Part shown: positions 52,001 through 63,399 of the stretch, piece after piece
How the letters are laid out: each line of letters begins with the position of its first letter
How positions within the stretch are numbered: position 1 is the stretch's first letter
Made by a program: the position numbers and the translations under genes
The notes under the pieces: model-generated
Told to the model about the DNA's origin: nothing
The model's input: only the letters and a program-made list of their open reading frames with translations
The model's database searches: none
NCBI GenBank assembly: GCA_013397455.1
Contig: VYZB01000327.1
Location: 402,587-466,586, forward strand
Length of the DNA stretch: 64,000 nt
Direction of reading: 5' to 3'
DNA from: Crotophaga sulcirostris
Taxonomy: Eukaryota; Chordata; Aves; Cuculiformes; Crotophagidae

Positions 52001-55000
52001 CCAACAGACAACACAAAGAATGGTAATATCATCCTTTTTCTACATGTCTTTAAGAGTCTTGGCTTTTAAAGAATTGTTTCCACTTAAAATATTCTGTTTA
52101 TCTTCACTGTTTTATTTAGTATCTCAGTTCTGAAATATACATAATTGATTGCAACTTCAGTTCTCCAGTTATGACTTGATTCAATTGCCTACTGTAGTTT
52201 AATTGTGTTTTCAGCAAATTAGTTTCATCCTCAAATCAAAACACTTCTATCAACTGTGCTGTTGCACACACGTTGAGTGTTCTTTTATACTGCTAATAAT
52301 AAGAAGGCATGTTCAAGTCACTTGTTTATAAGCTTTATGAATCTAATGTTTTGTGAATATCTAATATGTGTACAAACTGGTTCACATCTGGTAACACAGA
52401 AATTATATAGCTTCAACCAAATTGGACTTGCATCAAACATTTTCAAAAGTGTATAAATATTGAGGGAAGAAGAGATGAGAATAAGGGGAAATCTGAGAAA
52501 ACTACTGTTTCCTCGTGTATTGTACACTATTCAGTGGAAGCTGTATATACACTTAAAAACCAAGAATATGCAATTGAAATCTTGTTGTTAACTGCATACT
52601 GTCATCAAACAGGAAATAATAAAAGAAAAAATTAACCATGATATATACACAGTACTTCAGGGGTGAGGGGGTGGGGGAAGAAAAGAAAAAGACTTTTAGA
52701 CCCATAGCAATAAGAAAAATGTGAGGGAAAAAAACAGCAAAAGTAAAGAGCACAATAAAAATTTCCTACAGGAATATAGCATGACAGGCTGACTACAGGA
52801 TGGCGAAAAACAATGCAATGGGTAATCTTGAAAAATCATGTCAGGGAAGAGAAACAGTAGTAGACAAAGTAGAGAAAAATACCTGCTGGAAGGTTGAACA
52901 GAAACCATCTAACCATGACTAGAGCATGAACTGCAAAAGATAGAATTAGGAGATGTACTGTATCTATCCAGCAATGGAATCAACTCCGTTTCCCCTTTGC
53001 TATTTCAGATATGAAAAGATGATGCTATTATCCACTTTTGAAAAGGAAGTTTTAAAGCAAGTCTACACTTTGTGGTCATGGTATTTGTTATATATTAACT
53101 GTCATTACGTGAACTCTAAAATTTCCACCTCTTCCTCCTGTGCATCTGTGTTGCTTCAGCTCAGAAAATGTTTGCTTCATTCTTTCCAAGCGCTTTGCTT
53201 TTCACTCCAAGTGAACTGCATATAAAAAGGAAAAGTTATGGTGTGGCAATATTGGGAAGTAAAATACAAAGTAGAATGCAGTGGATATAAAAAAGGCATT
53301 TTGACAAGATAAAAAGAATGACGTTTTTATAAATTGCACCTAATTTTCAGAAACAAGAGTAAACAGAGCCTTGGGCTTGATCTACAGAATGAACTGGAAT
53401 AATTGATATTGACTTAATTCAGCAAGACTGAGGGGAGATTATTATATAATGCAGAGCTAGTCTCAAATATTTAGGACTCAAAATTCCTATTGAAGCATGA
53501 TGAAAACTTGCAGTGAAAATATTAAAAATAGTCAGAGGACCCTAAAAATGTACACATTTGCTAACAAATTTCCAAGGTTCAGATTTTTTATTTAAATAGT
53601 CTCCAATAAAAAAAAAGCTTTTATTTGTTCATGGTGGAATGTAGCTATGATTCTAAAACATGTCTGACCACTGCCTTTTCAGCGGATTGCCTCCATCCCC
53701 TCTACAAAGACAGACATGTTTTTCTGAAATATCTGTAAGATTTATATTTAAAAATTATTTGTAGGCAAGGATGTAATTTTTCTGAATGGTCATAGGATTA
53801 AGATATAGGCAGCATCATATGAAGTGTAATTAATTAATAATCATGTACCTCATTAAAAGGCCCAAAAATCTTAAGCTTGTGTTGTTTGCAGAGAAGGACA
53901 TGCCCTTCAGAAAGAGACAGTTGGATTTCATCATAGCAGAAGTGAAATGACAGAAGGATCATAACAGTAGATAATCATATACAGAGAGGCAAGAGAAAGA
54001 CAGAAAAGCAAGTTCTGAACTGGTGTAACTATGGCAGTTTATACCAAACACGAATTAAGCTGACAACCTTAAGGTACCTATTCCTTTCCTGAAAATGAAA
54101 ACTGTTTAGAAGAAGTGTATTTGAGTCAAAAGGAAAATAACAATAGTGACCATGCCACACTTGATCTTTAGAAACAGGGGACAGGGATTAGAAAGAATAA
54201 TCAGTGGAGGAGATGCAGTTGTGCACATATATCAGTTTACATCAATTTCTATTTGATTTCTAGGACAAATTACTGCCTGAAGCTGATATACACAGGGCTG
54301 CTAAGTAGTTTCTTTAATTGGTTGCTTTACATGGAGTGGGATAATATTATTAAGCAACAGAATGTTATAATGAATGAGGATTGCACTTGAAAAATAAGCT
54401 ATGCTATTTTTTAGAGCTGGTGAAACACAGATTGCTTTCAGTTATTTTTCTTGGCAGGACTGTTGTTTCTGTCCATATCCTGTCAAGCTAGCACAGTACC
54501 CAGATGGTTAGAAGGCTCTAGGGCACCTGTATAATTCACATTAGAGCTTAACAGAAATGTAGAGTAATATTTATATATTTACATTTTAGATCCTCCTCCA
54601 TTCAAAGCAAAACACAGCTGTTGTGTTTTCACCCTGACCATTACCCTGTGATATCCCATTCAGTTGATACCTTCAGTCATTGCCAGTTTGTAATAATACT
54701 GCTGCATTTCCCTTCTTTCTAACCCTTGTGTAAAGTCATCTTAGAACTAACATATCCGTTATAGCCCAAATAAGAAAACAGTCTACCAGGAGATAATTTT
54801 GCTGTGCAATGGTGTGGCATAATCATTTTTAAGGTGTTATTTTTCACATCACTCAGGCTAAACAATGAGGTGCTATTTCTCTTATGTTCAAACCTGCATT
54901 CTGACTGCCTTCCTGTTTGCCATGTGCATCATCTGCACCATCTGGGGTGACCTTTCTACAATGACTGAGAGCACAGCACTAAAATGTCTGAATATCCTTA

Positions 55001-55776
55001 TTGAAAATTGTCAGTGTTACTTCCCAGAGCTGTTAAACTGTTTCCTTTTTATTCTTTTGTGAATGGTAGAGACTTAACATATCACAATTATGTGAAAAGA
55101 CTAGTGTGCACATAAGGAAAACATTAGTATTTTAGATTTTGGGGGATATATACTTACAAAGAAAATATTTTTATAACTCAGATAAGCAATGACTTTTCAG
55201 TAAGTAAATATACAGCTGATTGTGAAATAGTCTCCCCAAAAGGCTATGTTTCACCTATTCTTATCCTCAATTAAGCTTGACAGATTCAATATTTAACTTT
55301 GATAATAATTTTAGGAGCCTACAGTTTATTATATTCACTGAAAATATTCATATTAATCACATGATTTAAAACCACACTAACGTGTCTGAGTATTTATACA
55401 AATAATTATGAATCTTTGAGAAAAAAAAGTTTCAAAGGTGTAAGAAAAACATAATTTTAGCTCTAGGTTGTAGGTCATTGAGGAAATGTTCTGTGCTGAC
55501 ATGTAAAATGAGTGGTATTTTTTAGAAACATACTGAAAAGAAGTTTGAAAACATGAGTTATGAACTGGAAAAAAATTGGAAAATTAAGGCAATGTGACAT
55601 AGAAATAATTAGTTCATTTCAAGTAAATTGCATTTAATGAGACTGCTTCTCAGTGTTCAGTTAGATTTTGGAGATGATGCTTGAATGCAAAACCTGACAA
55701 AAGTATGTTTCTGTTAGGAGTTCTTGTTGCTTGAAGGTTTTTGTTATGCTATGCTGCTTTGTGTTACTGTGATATC
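40078..55776. other. Long unique AT-rich stretch, no gene or repeat recognised
   Basis: About 15.7 kb in which I recognise no CR1 tail, LTR, exon or RNA gene. Minor items are a tandem decamer gttgatacagttgataca at 44380-44397 and AT-rich runs at 46076-46124. There are also several poly(A)/poly(T) runs, and (TTTG)n at 51026-51040. A faint CR1-like string at about 43540-43580 (aggttcatccagtctacctg) is too weak to call. Frames at 44231-44455 (-), 48481-48678 (+) and 54865-55062 (+) have no known domain. The section 43500-43780 is somewhat GC-richer. Confidence 0.6.
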
Positions 55777-56278
55777 CATAGAATCATAGAATGAATTGGA
55801 TCGGAAGTGACCTTAAAAATCATCCAGTTCCAACCTCTCTGCCATGGGCAGGGTTAACTTCCACTAGACCAGATTACTCAAAGACTAGTCTAACCTGGTC
55901 TTGAATGCTTTCAGGGAAGAGGCATTTTCTGTTTCTCTGGGCAACCTGTTCCAGTGTTTCACCACCCTCATAGTGAAGAATTTCTTCCTAATATCTAACC
56001 TAAATTTATGCTCTTTCTGTTTAAAGCCATTACCCCTTGTCCTATCTCTACATGCCCTTGCAAAAGAGTCCCTCTCCAGTTTTCTTGCAGACCGTCTTTA
56101 GGTACTCGAAGGCTGCTATAAGGTCATCCAGGGCCTTCTTTTCTACTGTCTGAACAACCCCAACTCTCTCAGCCTTTCTTCATAGGAGAAGTGCTCCAGC
56201 CTTCTAATAGTCATCAAGGCTCTCCTCGGGACTTACTCCAACAGGTCCATGTCCTTCTCATGTTGGGGGCTCCAGAGT
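55777..56278 (-). mobile_element. CR1 LINE 3' fragment
   Basis: On the plus strand it begins catagaatcatagaatgaat (the 3' octamers in reverse). It runs through aaaatcatccagttccaacc, gccatgggcaggg, ggcaacctgttccagtgttt, tagtgaagaatttcttccta, ccttgtcctatctctacatg and gccttctttt to catgttgggggctccagag. This is a classic CR1 3' UTR plus ORF2 C-terminus in reverse orientation. The frame 55901-56101 (+) is antisense to it. The copy is 5'-truncated near 56278. Confidence 0.95.
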
Positions 56279-58744
56279 AAAATTATGTTCTTTGTTAAGA
56301 CTAGATTTCTCTGCTTGGGAGGATGCTGTTGTAGATAGAAAATGCAGAAATTGGATTGAGGATTTCTGCATGTAAACAATTTCGTTTAATATATTAGAAT
56401 ACATGCATTAATCAATTCTTGTCCCTATTTGTTCTATCAAATAGACTTTCAATTTGAATGAGTTTGAGAACTTTCCTGTGCATTTACCTGCCAGTTACTA
56501 TTTAGCAAAAAAAAGTACCTGAAGCAGTTTTACTTAGGACGTTTTATAATCGCTTTGCTGCAATGACAATATTTTTCCTAGTATGTATTTCAGATATACT
56601 TTTTTTTCCTCACATTCAAATTTTATACTACCAAAAATATAAACAGGAAAGCATTTAGAATTAATCCAGAAAGCACAGAATTGAAAGAAGACTAAAGCCA
56701 AGAATCTTAAGTTTTAAGGTTATTGAACACCAGTCTGTTTAAAAAAAAGGTTTATTTAGTTTGGAAAAAAAAAAGATGTTAGCAAAGAGAGTAGTGTTAA
56801 GTCATTATCCTCTGGGCTTATGAAAAAAATAGAAAGTAGAATAGTAAGATGTTAGGAGGAAATGTAGTTAAAAGGGAATACAGAAATGACTGTATTGATG
56901 GTACAGCTCTACACAAAGGTCTTTGGTGGCAAAACGGATTTCAGAAACTGAATCCTTTTGTTTTTCTACTGGTTGCTTGTTTTTGCCATTCTAGTGCATC
57001 TTCCGCTTTTCCAGCAAAAATTTTTGTGCGAACACATACTGAACTAGATCAGGAAACAGTCAAAACTGTCAAAATCTGATGTTTTGGGCTTTTGTGTGGT
57101 TTTATTTGGTTTTTTTTTATTTCTTTTCCTTTGGCTAGTTCAGTTCCCCAATCCAGTTCAGACATGGATACATAAACAGGATGTCCAGTTGATGTAGGGG
57201 CAGTATCTCACAGACAGATGAGACAAAGAAAAAGGGTACTAAAACCAAACCCAAATGTGGAAAATTCACTGGAGGGTCCACCCTTGTCAAAGATACTTTT
57301 TCTTAATAGCACATGACAGTTTTTCCCACAAGTGTAGTTGTAGCTTTGTTCATAGTTTTTCACCTCCAATACAGCTGAACATTTTAGTGCAGTAGAAATA
57401 AAATTATTTAGTATGAATTATGAGTTTTAATTTCTTGTAATAAGGATCACTTCATTAATTCAGCTAAAACAATTTTAAACTAACAGAGGAAAACATAGCT
57501 GAATTGAGAAAAAAAGGTCAAGGAAGTAAAATGCAAAAAGGATGATCAAGTAAGTGAATAGGGAGATTTACTTGCCCACTCCCAAGGAAAAAGTGACTCA
57601 GAAGCTTCTGGATTTTGGCAATTTTTAGGTCTGTCTTCAGTGTTACATAGAGACAATACAGAATGTAACAGTATCTTTTGACTGGTGTCCAGTATTTCTA
57701 ACTGAAGTGCTAAAAGAGGTCGTAATGGTTTAAATGCCCAAATAAAAATACAGTGAAGAACAAAAGGACTTTTTATCCTATTAAGACAAGGTTTCTTTTA
57801 GTTTCCTTCTGGAAAGCAAGATTTTGATAAATTTCCTTCATCATTTCAGTGGCAGCAAATTGTAATATTTTTAAATTAAGACAAATAAGAATCTATTGAT
57901 GGTAGCAAAAAAAATGTGTTCTGTCAAAATAAGCCTCCTGAAGTATCTTTGCCCACTGTATAAATGAAATACAATCACTAGATTCTTTGAACAGTTATAA
58001 AGTTGTTTAGATTAGAGTTCTACTGTGTTCCTCTCATGGTATAATAAAGTCTACTATCTTCTAGCCTTTTAAACACAGAAAATATCTTGAAACTACATGT
58101 TATAATGTAGCCTGAAATTTTAAACCTTTATTTAACCATTTAATGCAATTTAACATAAGACTGCTTGCCACATTATTTAGAATATATCTTTGGGGGAAAT
58201 TTTTATTAGCTTGGGACTAAGGGTTGTTATCAAATTAATTTTTCTCCTTAGCGAGGGTGTGACAAAAAGACTTTGACATATAAAATTGTCTGGTTTTCTC
58301 AGACTTAAGACACCTTTGGTAAAATGACATAAATCACAGTAAACAAATTCTATTTCATTTAAGTGACTAAAGTCTTACAACAATCCACTGCAATAAAGTC
58401 TCCATATACAGAGCTAATAAAAAAGACAAGATGGGAAAGGTAGCATTCATGCTTACACATCGTTCTTCAGCTACTAATAAAGAAGATTCTGACAAAGTGA
58501 ATGCAGTGCAAAAGAGAACAGTTTTTCCCATGTTATTTATTCTCTGGTTTTGCCTTTCTCTCACAGCTCTTTTTTCTGACACAAATGTAGCCAAGTAAAT
58601 TGAGTTTCCCAAAAAATGAGCTGATGGACTGTAAACTGAGGTCTTCTGACATTATGGCTAGCAGAAGAAAAGCGACATAATTCTATACTAAATGTGGGTA
58701 TGATATTTCCTTAATCAAAGATCTTTTTTACAACCATCAACTTT
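56279..58744. other. Unique AT-rich DNA, nothing recognised
   Basis: No repeat family is recognised. The plus frame 56849-57079 (76 codons) includes a pyrimidine-rich stretch ending in an AG (ttgccattctag, about 56983-56994) that looks like a splice acceptor. No protein similarity is recognised on either side. The minus frame 58367-58612 has no domain. Confidence 0.55.
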
Positions 58745-58993
58745 GTCAGGGAAAGTTTAGGCTTGATATTAAGAAAAAGTTCTTCACTAAAGGATAATTA
58801 GCCATTGGAATGCGCTGCCCAGGGAGGTGGTGGAGTCGCCAACCCTGGAGGTGTTTAAGAGGAGATTGGATGAGGCACTCAGTGCCATGGTTTAGATGAT
58901 GGCTTGGTGTTAATGTTGGGTTATAGGTTGGACTCGATGATCTCAGAGGTTCTTTCCATCCTTGTAATTCTGTGATACTGTGATACTGTGATT
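58745..58993 (+). mobile_element. CR1 LINE 3' tail, ATACTGTG-tailed subtype
   Basis: The sequence gtcagggaaagtttaggctt, agttcttcact, ggaatgcgctgcccaggga, ggtggtggagtcgccaaccc and ttggactcgatgatctcaga follows a CR1 3' end. It terminates in TGTGATACTGTGATACTGTG. It is nearly the reverse complement of the 29302-29560 copy, including the shared phrase ggtggtggagtcgccaaccc, so both belong to one subfamily. A small indel is visible near 58793-58805. It is 5'-truncated. Confidence 0.95.
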
Positions 58994-59603
58994 AAGATAA
59001 TTTGACTGCTATTAACTAAAATAGTAGTCTTCATCAGAATGTTCTGCTGCTGTATAAAATTTCCTCATTTCACATGAATTCTTGTCAATCAAAAGTGTAG
59101 AATATCAGTTTTTCATCTTGTAACACTAGAACTCTTCCTTTCTTGCTTTTTTTTGTTCTAAAATGTCTCAGAAAAATGCTTCTTGCAAGCAGCCACATGT
59201 ATCAGTGTACTAGTTCCAGTAACATTTTTCAGTCATTATGAGGAGTGATGATGCAACAAATTAAACTTGTAGAGGCAGAAAAAAACACTTTGGGTTTCCT
59301 TGACAGTGAAACAACACACTTTTTTCATTTACTATTCCTTTTGCAAAATAGGAATTGATGGTGAAACTAAAGCATAAATCATGGAACCAGGAGGAATTAA
59401 ATAGTTACTGTCTATCTCATGCAGCAGCTTGGTCAGAGCTATAGAATACATAATAGTGGTAAATTCTTCTCCAAGAAGTTTTTGCTTTTGAGGCTTTTTC
59501 TTCATTGAAAATTTAATTTGTTCTTCAGCTTAACAAAAAAAAAAAAAATGGACAGAATTCAAACAGCTATGTGAAAATATTTTTAATCTAATTTATTTAA
59601 CCT
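58994..59603. other. Unique AT-rich DNA between two CR1 tails
   Basis: Nothing is recognised apart from a poly(A) run at 59535-59548. Confidence 0.6.
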
Positions 59604-59964
59604 AGGGAAAATAAGGTTCTGGGACGTCTTATGGCAACCTTCCAGTACTTAAAGTGAGCCTACAGGAAAGATGGGGAGCGATTCTTTATCAGGAAGTGCA
59701 GTGATGGGATGAGAGGTAATGATTTTAAGATGAAAGAAAGTAGGCTTAGTTTAGATATTAGGGAAAAAAGAAATATTGTGGGGCTGGTTAGGCACTGGAA
59801 CAGAGAAACCTTGAATGGCCCATCCCTGGAGTTGTTCAAGACCTGGTTGGATGAGACTTTGAGCAGCCTGAACTAGTGGAAGATGACCTTGCTCATGGTA
59901 GGGGAATTGGAACTAGATGGTCTTTAATGTCCCTTCCAACCCAAACCTTTCTATGATTCTATGA
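59604..59964 (+). mobile_element. CR1 LINE 3' fragment
   Basis: The sequence ccttccagtacttaaagtga, gcctacaggaaagatgggga, gatgggatgagaggtaatg, ggcactggaacagagaaacc and cccatccctggagttgttca follows a CR1 3' end. Next are gacctggttggatgagactt and cccttccaacccaaac, and it ends in CTATGATTCTATGA. It is a different subfamily from the copy 600 bases upstream, which has the ATACTGTG tail. It is 5'-truncated. Confidence 0.95.
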
Positions 59965-60203
59965 AAAAGGCAATTCACATTTACACTGCAAGTTATCTGT
60001 CCCTTTCATTGTTACAATCCTGATCTTCCTTAAAAGGAACAAAAATCCTTCTGTCTTGAGGTTGTATGAATGATAAAATTAAGCAAGAAACCAACCTATG
60101 GAGGACACACTAAGGACTGAAGACAGTCCTCTGCTCCTCATCCTGCAAAGAGAAAATATGTCAAATGTTGAAATGCTTTGCTCAAACTCAGTGCTGAGCA
60201 TTA
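59965..60203. other. Short spacer, nothing recognised
   Basis: About 240 bases between the CR1 tail and the solo LTR, with no recognisable content. Confidence 0.5.
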
Positions 60204-60438
60204 TGCTGCTGGTTTGGGCTAATCAGGACAGTTTTCTCTGACTTTTCAGCCTGATAGTTGTCACCGAGATAATGGGTCACTGGTGTGCAGAGAGGCCACT
60301 GCTCAGAGCTACTCCTATGCAAATTAAGGCCATCCTGGATTTACTGGCAAGGAGTGTCAAACCTGCTGGGAGGTATGAAGAGGACAGGTGACCCAGCCTG
60401 GCTAAGGAAGTATTTCATACCATACGCATCATACTCAA

Positions 60439-60446
60439 TATAAAAG
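60439..60446 (+). promoter_or_regulatory. TATA box of the solo LTR (TATAAAAG)
   Basis: A canonical TATA element lies inside the LTR, with an E-box CACGTG 13 bases downstream (60456-60465 region, gatcacgtgg). It would be the former viral RNA polymerase II promoter. Present activity is unknown. Confidence 0.55.
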
Positions 60447-60704
60447 CTTAGAGATCACGTGGATCAGGCTCTCTCTCTCTTCTACGACCAACATTCAGGG
60501 AGGACCTCACCAGTCTGTCTGTCCCTGGTTCCATTCAAGTGTTCCTGAATCCAGTTGCTGGATCCAGTTCCTGACTCCAGCTTCTGCCTGCCAATGAGTC
60601 CAGTCTGGGACCTTCAGCATCAGCACTGAAATATGGTTATTGGGGGAGTTTGAATAGTATTTTTATATTTAGATATATTTTACTATTTTCTTATTAATAA
60701 TTTT

Positions 60705-60705
60705 N
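60705..60705. other. Single-N assembly join
   Basis: The N is flanked on both sides by the same 17 bases, tttcttattaataattt (60687-60703 and 60706-60722). This is the expected sign of two contig ends that overlap but were joined with a token N. Confidence 0.75.
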
Positions 60706-60890
60706 TTTCTTATTAATAATTTTCTTCCTTTTCTTATTATTGCTGCATTAAAGCTGTTTTAGCGCTAGTTTTTGACCAGCAAGTCTCTCTCTCTCATTTT
60801 TCCTTTTCCTTTTCCTGTGGAGCACACTGGGACTAAAAGTGGCCCAGTTTTAGCTACTGATGTGGCCAGAAGTGGGCTAAACTGAGACGA

Positions 60891-63399
60891 ATACCTGGAA
60901 AACATTGGAAAATTTTGAGAAATTCCTAATCATTAATGTCAAGGTTAAAATTCATGAATAAGAGATGACACATCATTCCACTGTCTTATCAAGTAAGAAA
61001 GAGATACGCAGAGGAAAAGATGTAAATTCACCGGGTAGTCACTTATTATACCTGCATTCCATTTTTGTACCATTATTTTCCTCATCAGAATATGAAGTAG
61101 CTCTCTTCCCAAAAGATGGTGTATGAATGGAGATATGTTAAATGAAGCAAGTTCTTATTTCTCTTTCTGGCATAATTTTACATATGATGGTAGAAGGGGT
61201 GACTGAGAGGTTTTATGTATGTTCAAATTTCCCCACATGTGGAATTCTCAGTCTTCCAAGTGTAGACAAGTAGGTAGAGAACAAAACCAGAACTGGTTAT
61301 TTCAAAGTGTCCCTTATACGTGAACATTAGTGTGTTCCATTTTTAGTTAAACAAATTTAAGAATTTTTCTCCTCTGTTTGAAGTGATGAATGTAGTTTGA
61401 AACAAAATTCTATTTGAAATTAAAATATTGATGACATTCCATTAGATCAGTATCAGTCAATTATTCCTTCATATATTAGTTCGAGAATAATGCATAATAT
61501 AATTTATTCTTAATGTCTGAATAATTAAAGAGAACTAGAAATTAAGTAGTATTATTCATTTTGTAACAGGAAAACTATATTGCAATTATTGAATATGAGC
61601 AATGTGATTGATCCTATATGAAACAGAACATTTTGTACCTGAAAAAAATAGTTTAATCAATTAGCAAGTCACTCAGATAATGGTTCTTCTCAAGATATAT
61701 CATGTGGCTTATTAAAAGCCTATACGAGAATTTGTTGCAGTCAGAGGAACAAATACAACCAGTATAGGAAAGGCTTTATCCCAAAGTTAGGTTTCACAAA
61801 GTCTTCTCGTACTATAAGGAATAACCATAGTATATGCAGCTGTTTCATTAATTTCGTTTAGTTCTTTCTAGAAGTATGTGATTACTATGGCAAATCTCAT
61901 CATATTAAACCTCAAGATATTTCAAAAAGGTTTTGTTTGCTTGTTTTAACTCCTTTTCCCTTGTAGTTGCCTGTATTTGTGTGCTTTTAGAGAAAATTTT
62001 CAGGTCACAGTGTTTGTCTTTAAAAACTAGTATTCTAGCATTACCAGTTGCATCTTCAAAGTACATTCAGTTCACAGAAGGCTCACAATCCAGAAGACAA
62101 AGAGATTTTCCTTTGTGTGTGTTTGTGTTTGTTTTTTTGTTACAATTGATTGTAAGTAGTTTTGTTTGTTTGTTTTAAACTTCCGATTTTGGATGTCAAA
62201 CATACACTCTCTGTTTCCACATCACGTCTACTCCATCACAAGAGATTCTGAAAACAGTGGTTATTGAAATATTTCTAATGTCATCTGTCTAAGAATCATA
62301 TGCAGTATTTTAATAGTATTCCTGTGTATGTAAATAAATTAAAAGCAATAGAAATGTGAAGAAAAATATATTGTCTATTCAAACCAGATAAAGGGAATGT
62401 TTAGAATTCATAGCAAATGAAGGGCACCTTTGTGTCTGCTGTTTTTTCATTTAAAATCATTTACATTTATTGCAAAAAGTACCTTTATGTGGCACTTCAG
62501 AGTTGTCTGGAATTTTACTTACATTGTACAATTCATGTAGAATTCATCTTACCTAAGCTTTAGTCATTAAGAAGTAGGGATATAACCTAAGCCCTTTTTT
62601 CTAGGTTACCTTGCACTAAAAGGGAAAGGTAGATATGATTTATTCCTTTAAGGCAATTAATTCCATCCTGAAATACATGGGATGAACTGTCATCTCAATG
62701 TGACTTTTTATTTCTGCTGAATACAAGAAGTACATAAACACACTGTGTGGGTAGAATGAATGCCATTTATTTTAAGCCTCGGAATATCCCTGATTATTTT
62801 TCCAGATCCATGCTAGTATATTTGCATTACAATTAGTTTTGAGCTACTTCTTTTGTAGTCGTTCCCCAGGTTTTTTTTCCTGGTTCTACTTGCCAGGTCT
62901 CTTAGAGTTCTAAGTTGCTACAACCGCACAGTGACTGGCAATTATAAGGAACTCAGTACTGTCAGAGTTGCTGCAGATGTGGAAATAACTTGTTGGGTTA
63001 ACTGCTAGCTGACCATTTTTGTTACTGCTGGAGCATAGTATTTTCAAAAGATAGTATTTACTTAAAGAATAGCAAAAAAATATAAACTGGGATATTTAAT
63101 TAATTGTCTTTTCAGATTCAGGTGATGAATCAAGTAACCCAGTATAGGGAAAGTGGCATGTTAAATGACTTCAAAATAGGCTTTTTAAAGCTAAATTTGT
63201 TTTATCTCTTAAAGCATGCTGTCTAAACATTGTGTTACTACTTAATTAGAACTGAAGTGATTTAACTGACTGTACTTCTGAGAAATCGTTAATTATTAGT
63301 TAAAGGAAAGAGATACTTGGAAAGTTTAAAGGGACAGGAAATCAGTAAAAGAGTCTTGAGAGACAGAATTATACCTGAATAGAAACAATACATATGACA
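60891..63399. other. Unique AT-rich DNA, nothing recognised
   Basis: No repeat family or gene is recognised. GT/TTTG-rich simple sequence occurs at 62112-62140 and 62161-62176. The plus frame 61933-62178 overlaps these repeats and is not convincing. Confidence 0.6.

Larger units (their letters stand above)
60204..60890 (+). mobile_element. Solo LTR, second avian ERVL-like element
   Basis: It starts at tgctgctggtttgggct, which resembles the ERVL LTR head. The U3-like part contains gggaggtatgaagaggacag, gtgacccagcctggctaagg and tatttcataccata. It is followed by a TATA box TATAAAAG at 60439-60446 and a pyrimidine-rich stretch. A T-rich segment leads to an ATTAAA signal at 60747-60752, (TTTTCC)n at 60800-60820, and an end near gggctaaactgagacga. 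This order (TATA, T-rich R/U5, ATTAAA, 'ctaaac' near the end) matches bird ERVL LTRs, though the middle differs from the copy at 13899. Exact ends are uncertain and I could not match a target duplication. No internal retroviral genes flank it. One N lies at 60705. Confidence 0.7.

Noticed and set aside
54865..55062. Hydrophobic plus-strand frame (65 codons)
   Set aside because: Short, T-rich, without conserved motif or signal of expression. Chance is more likely.
56849..57079. Possible exon after the splice-acceptor-like ttgccattctag
   Set aside because: Pyrimidine tracts ending in AG are common in AT-rich DNA. No recognisable protein similarity or matching donor was found.
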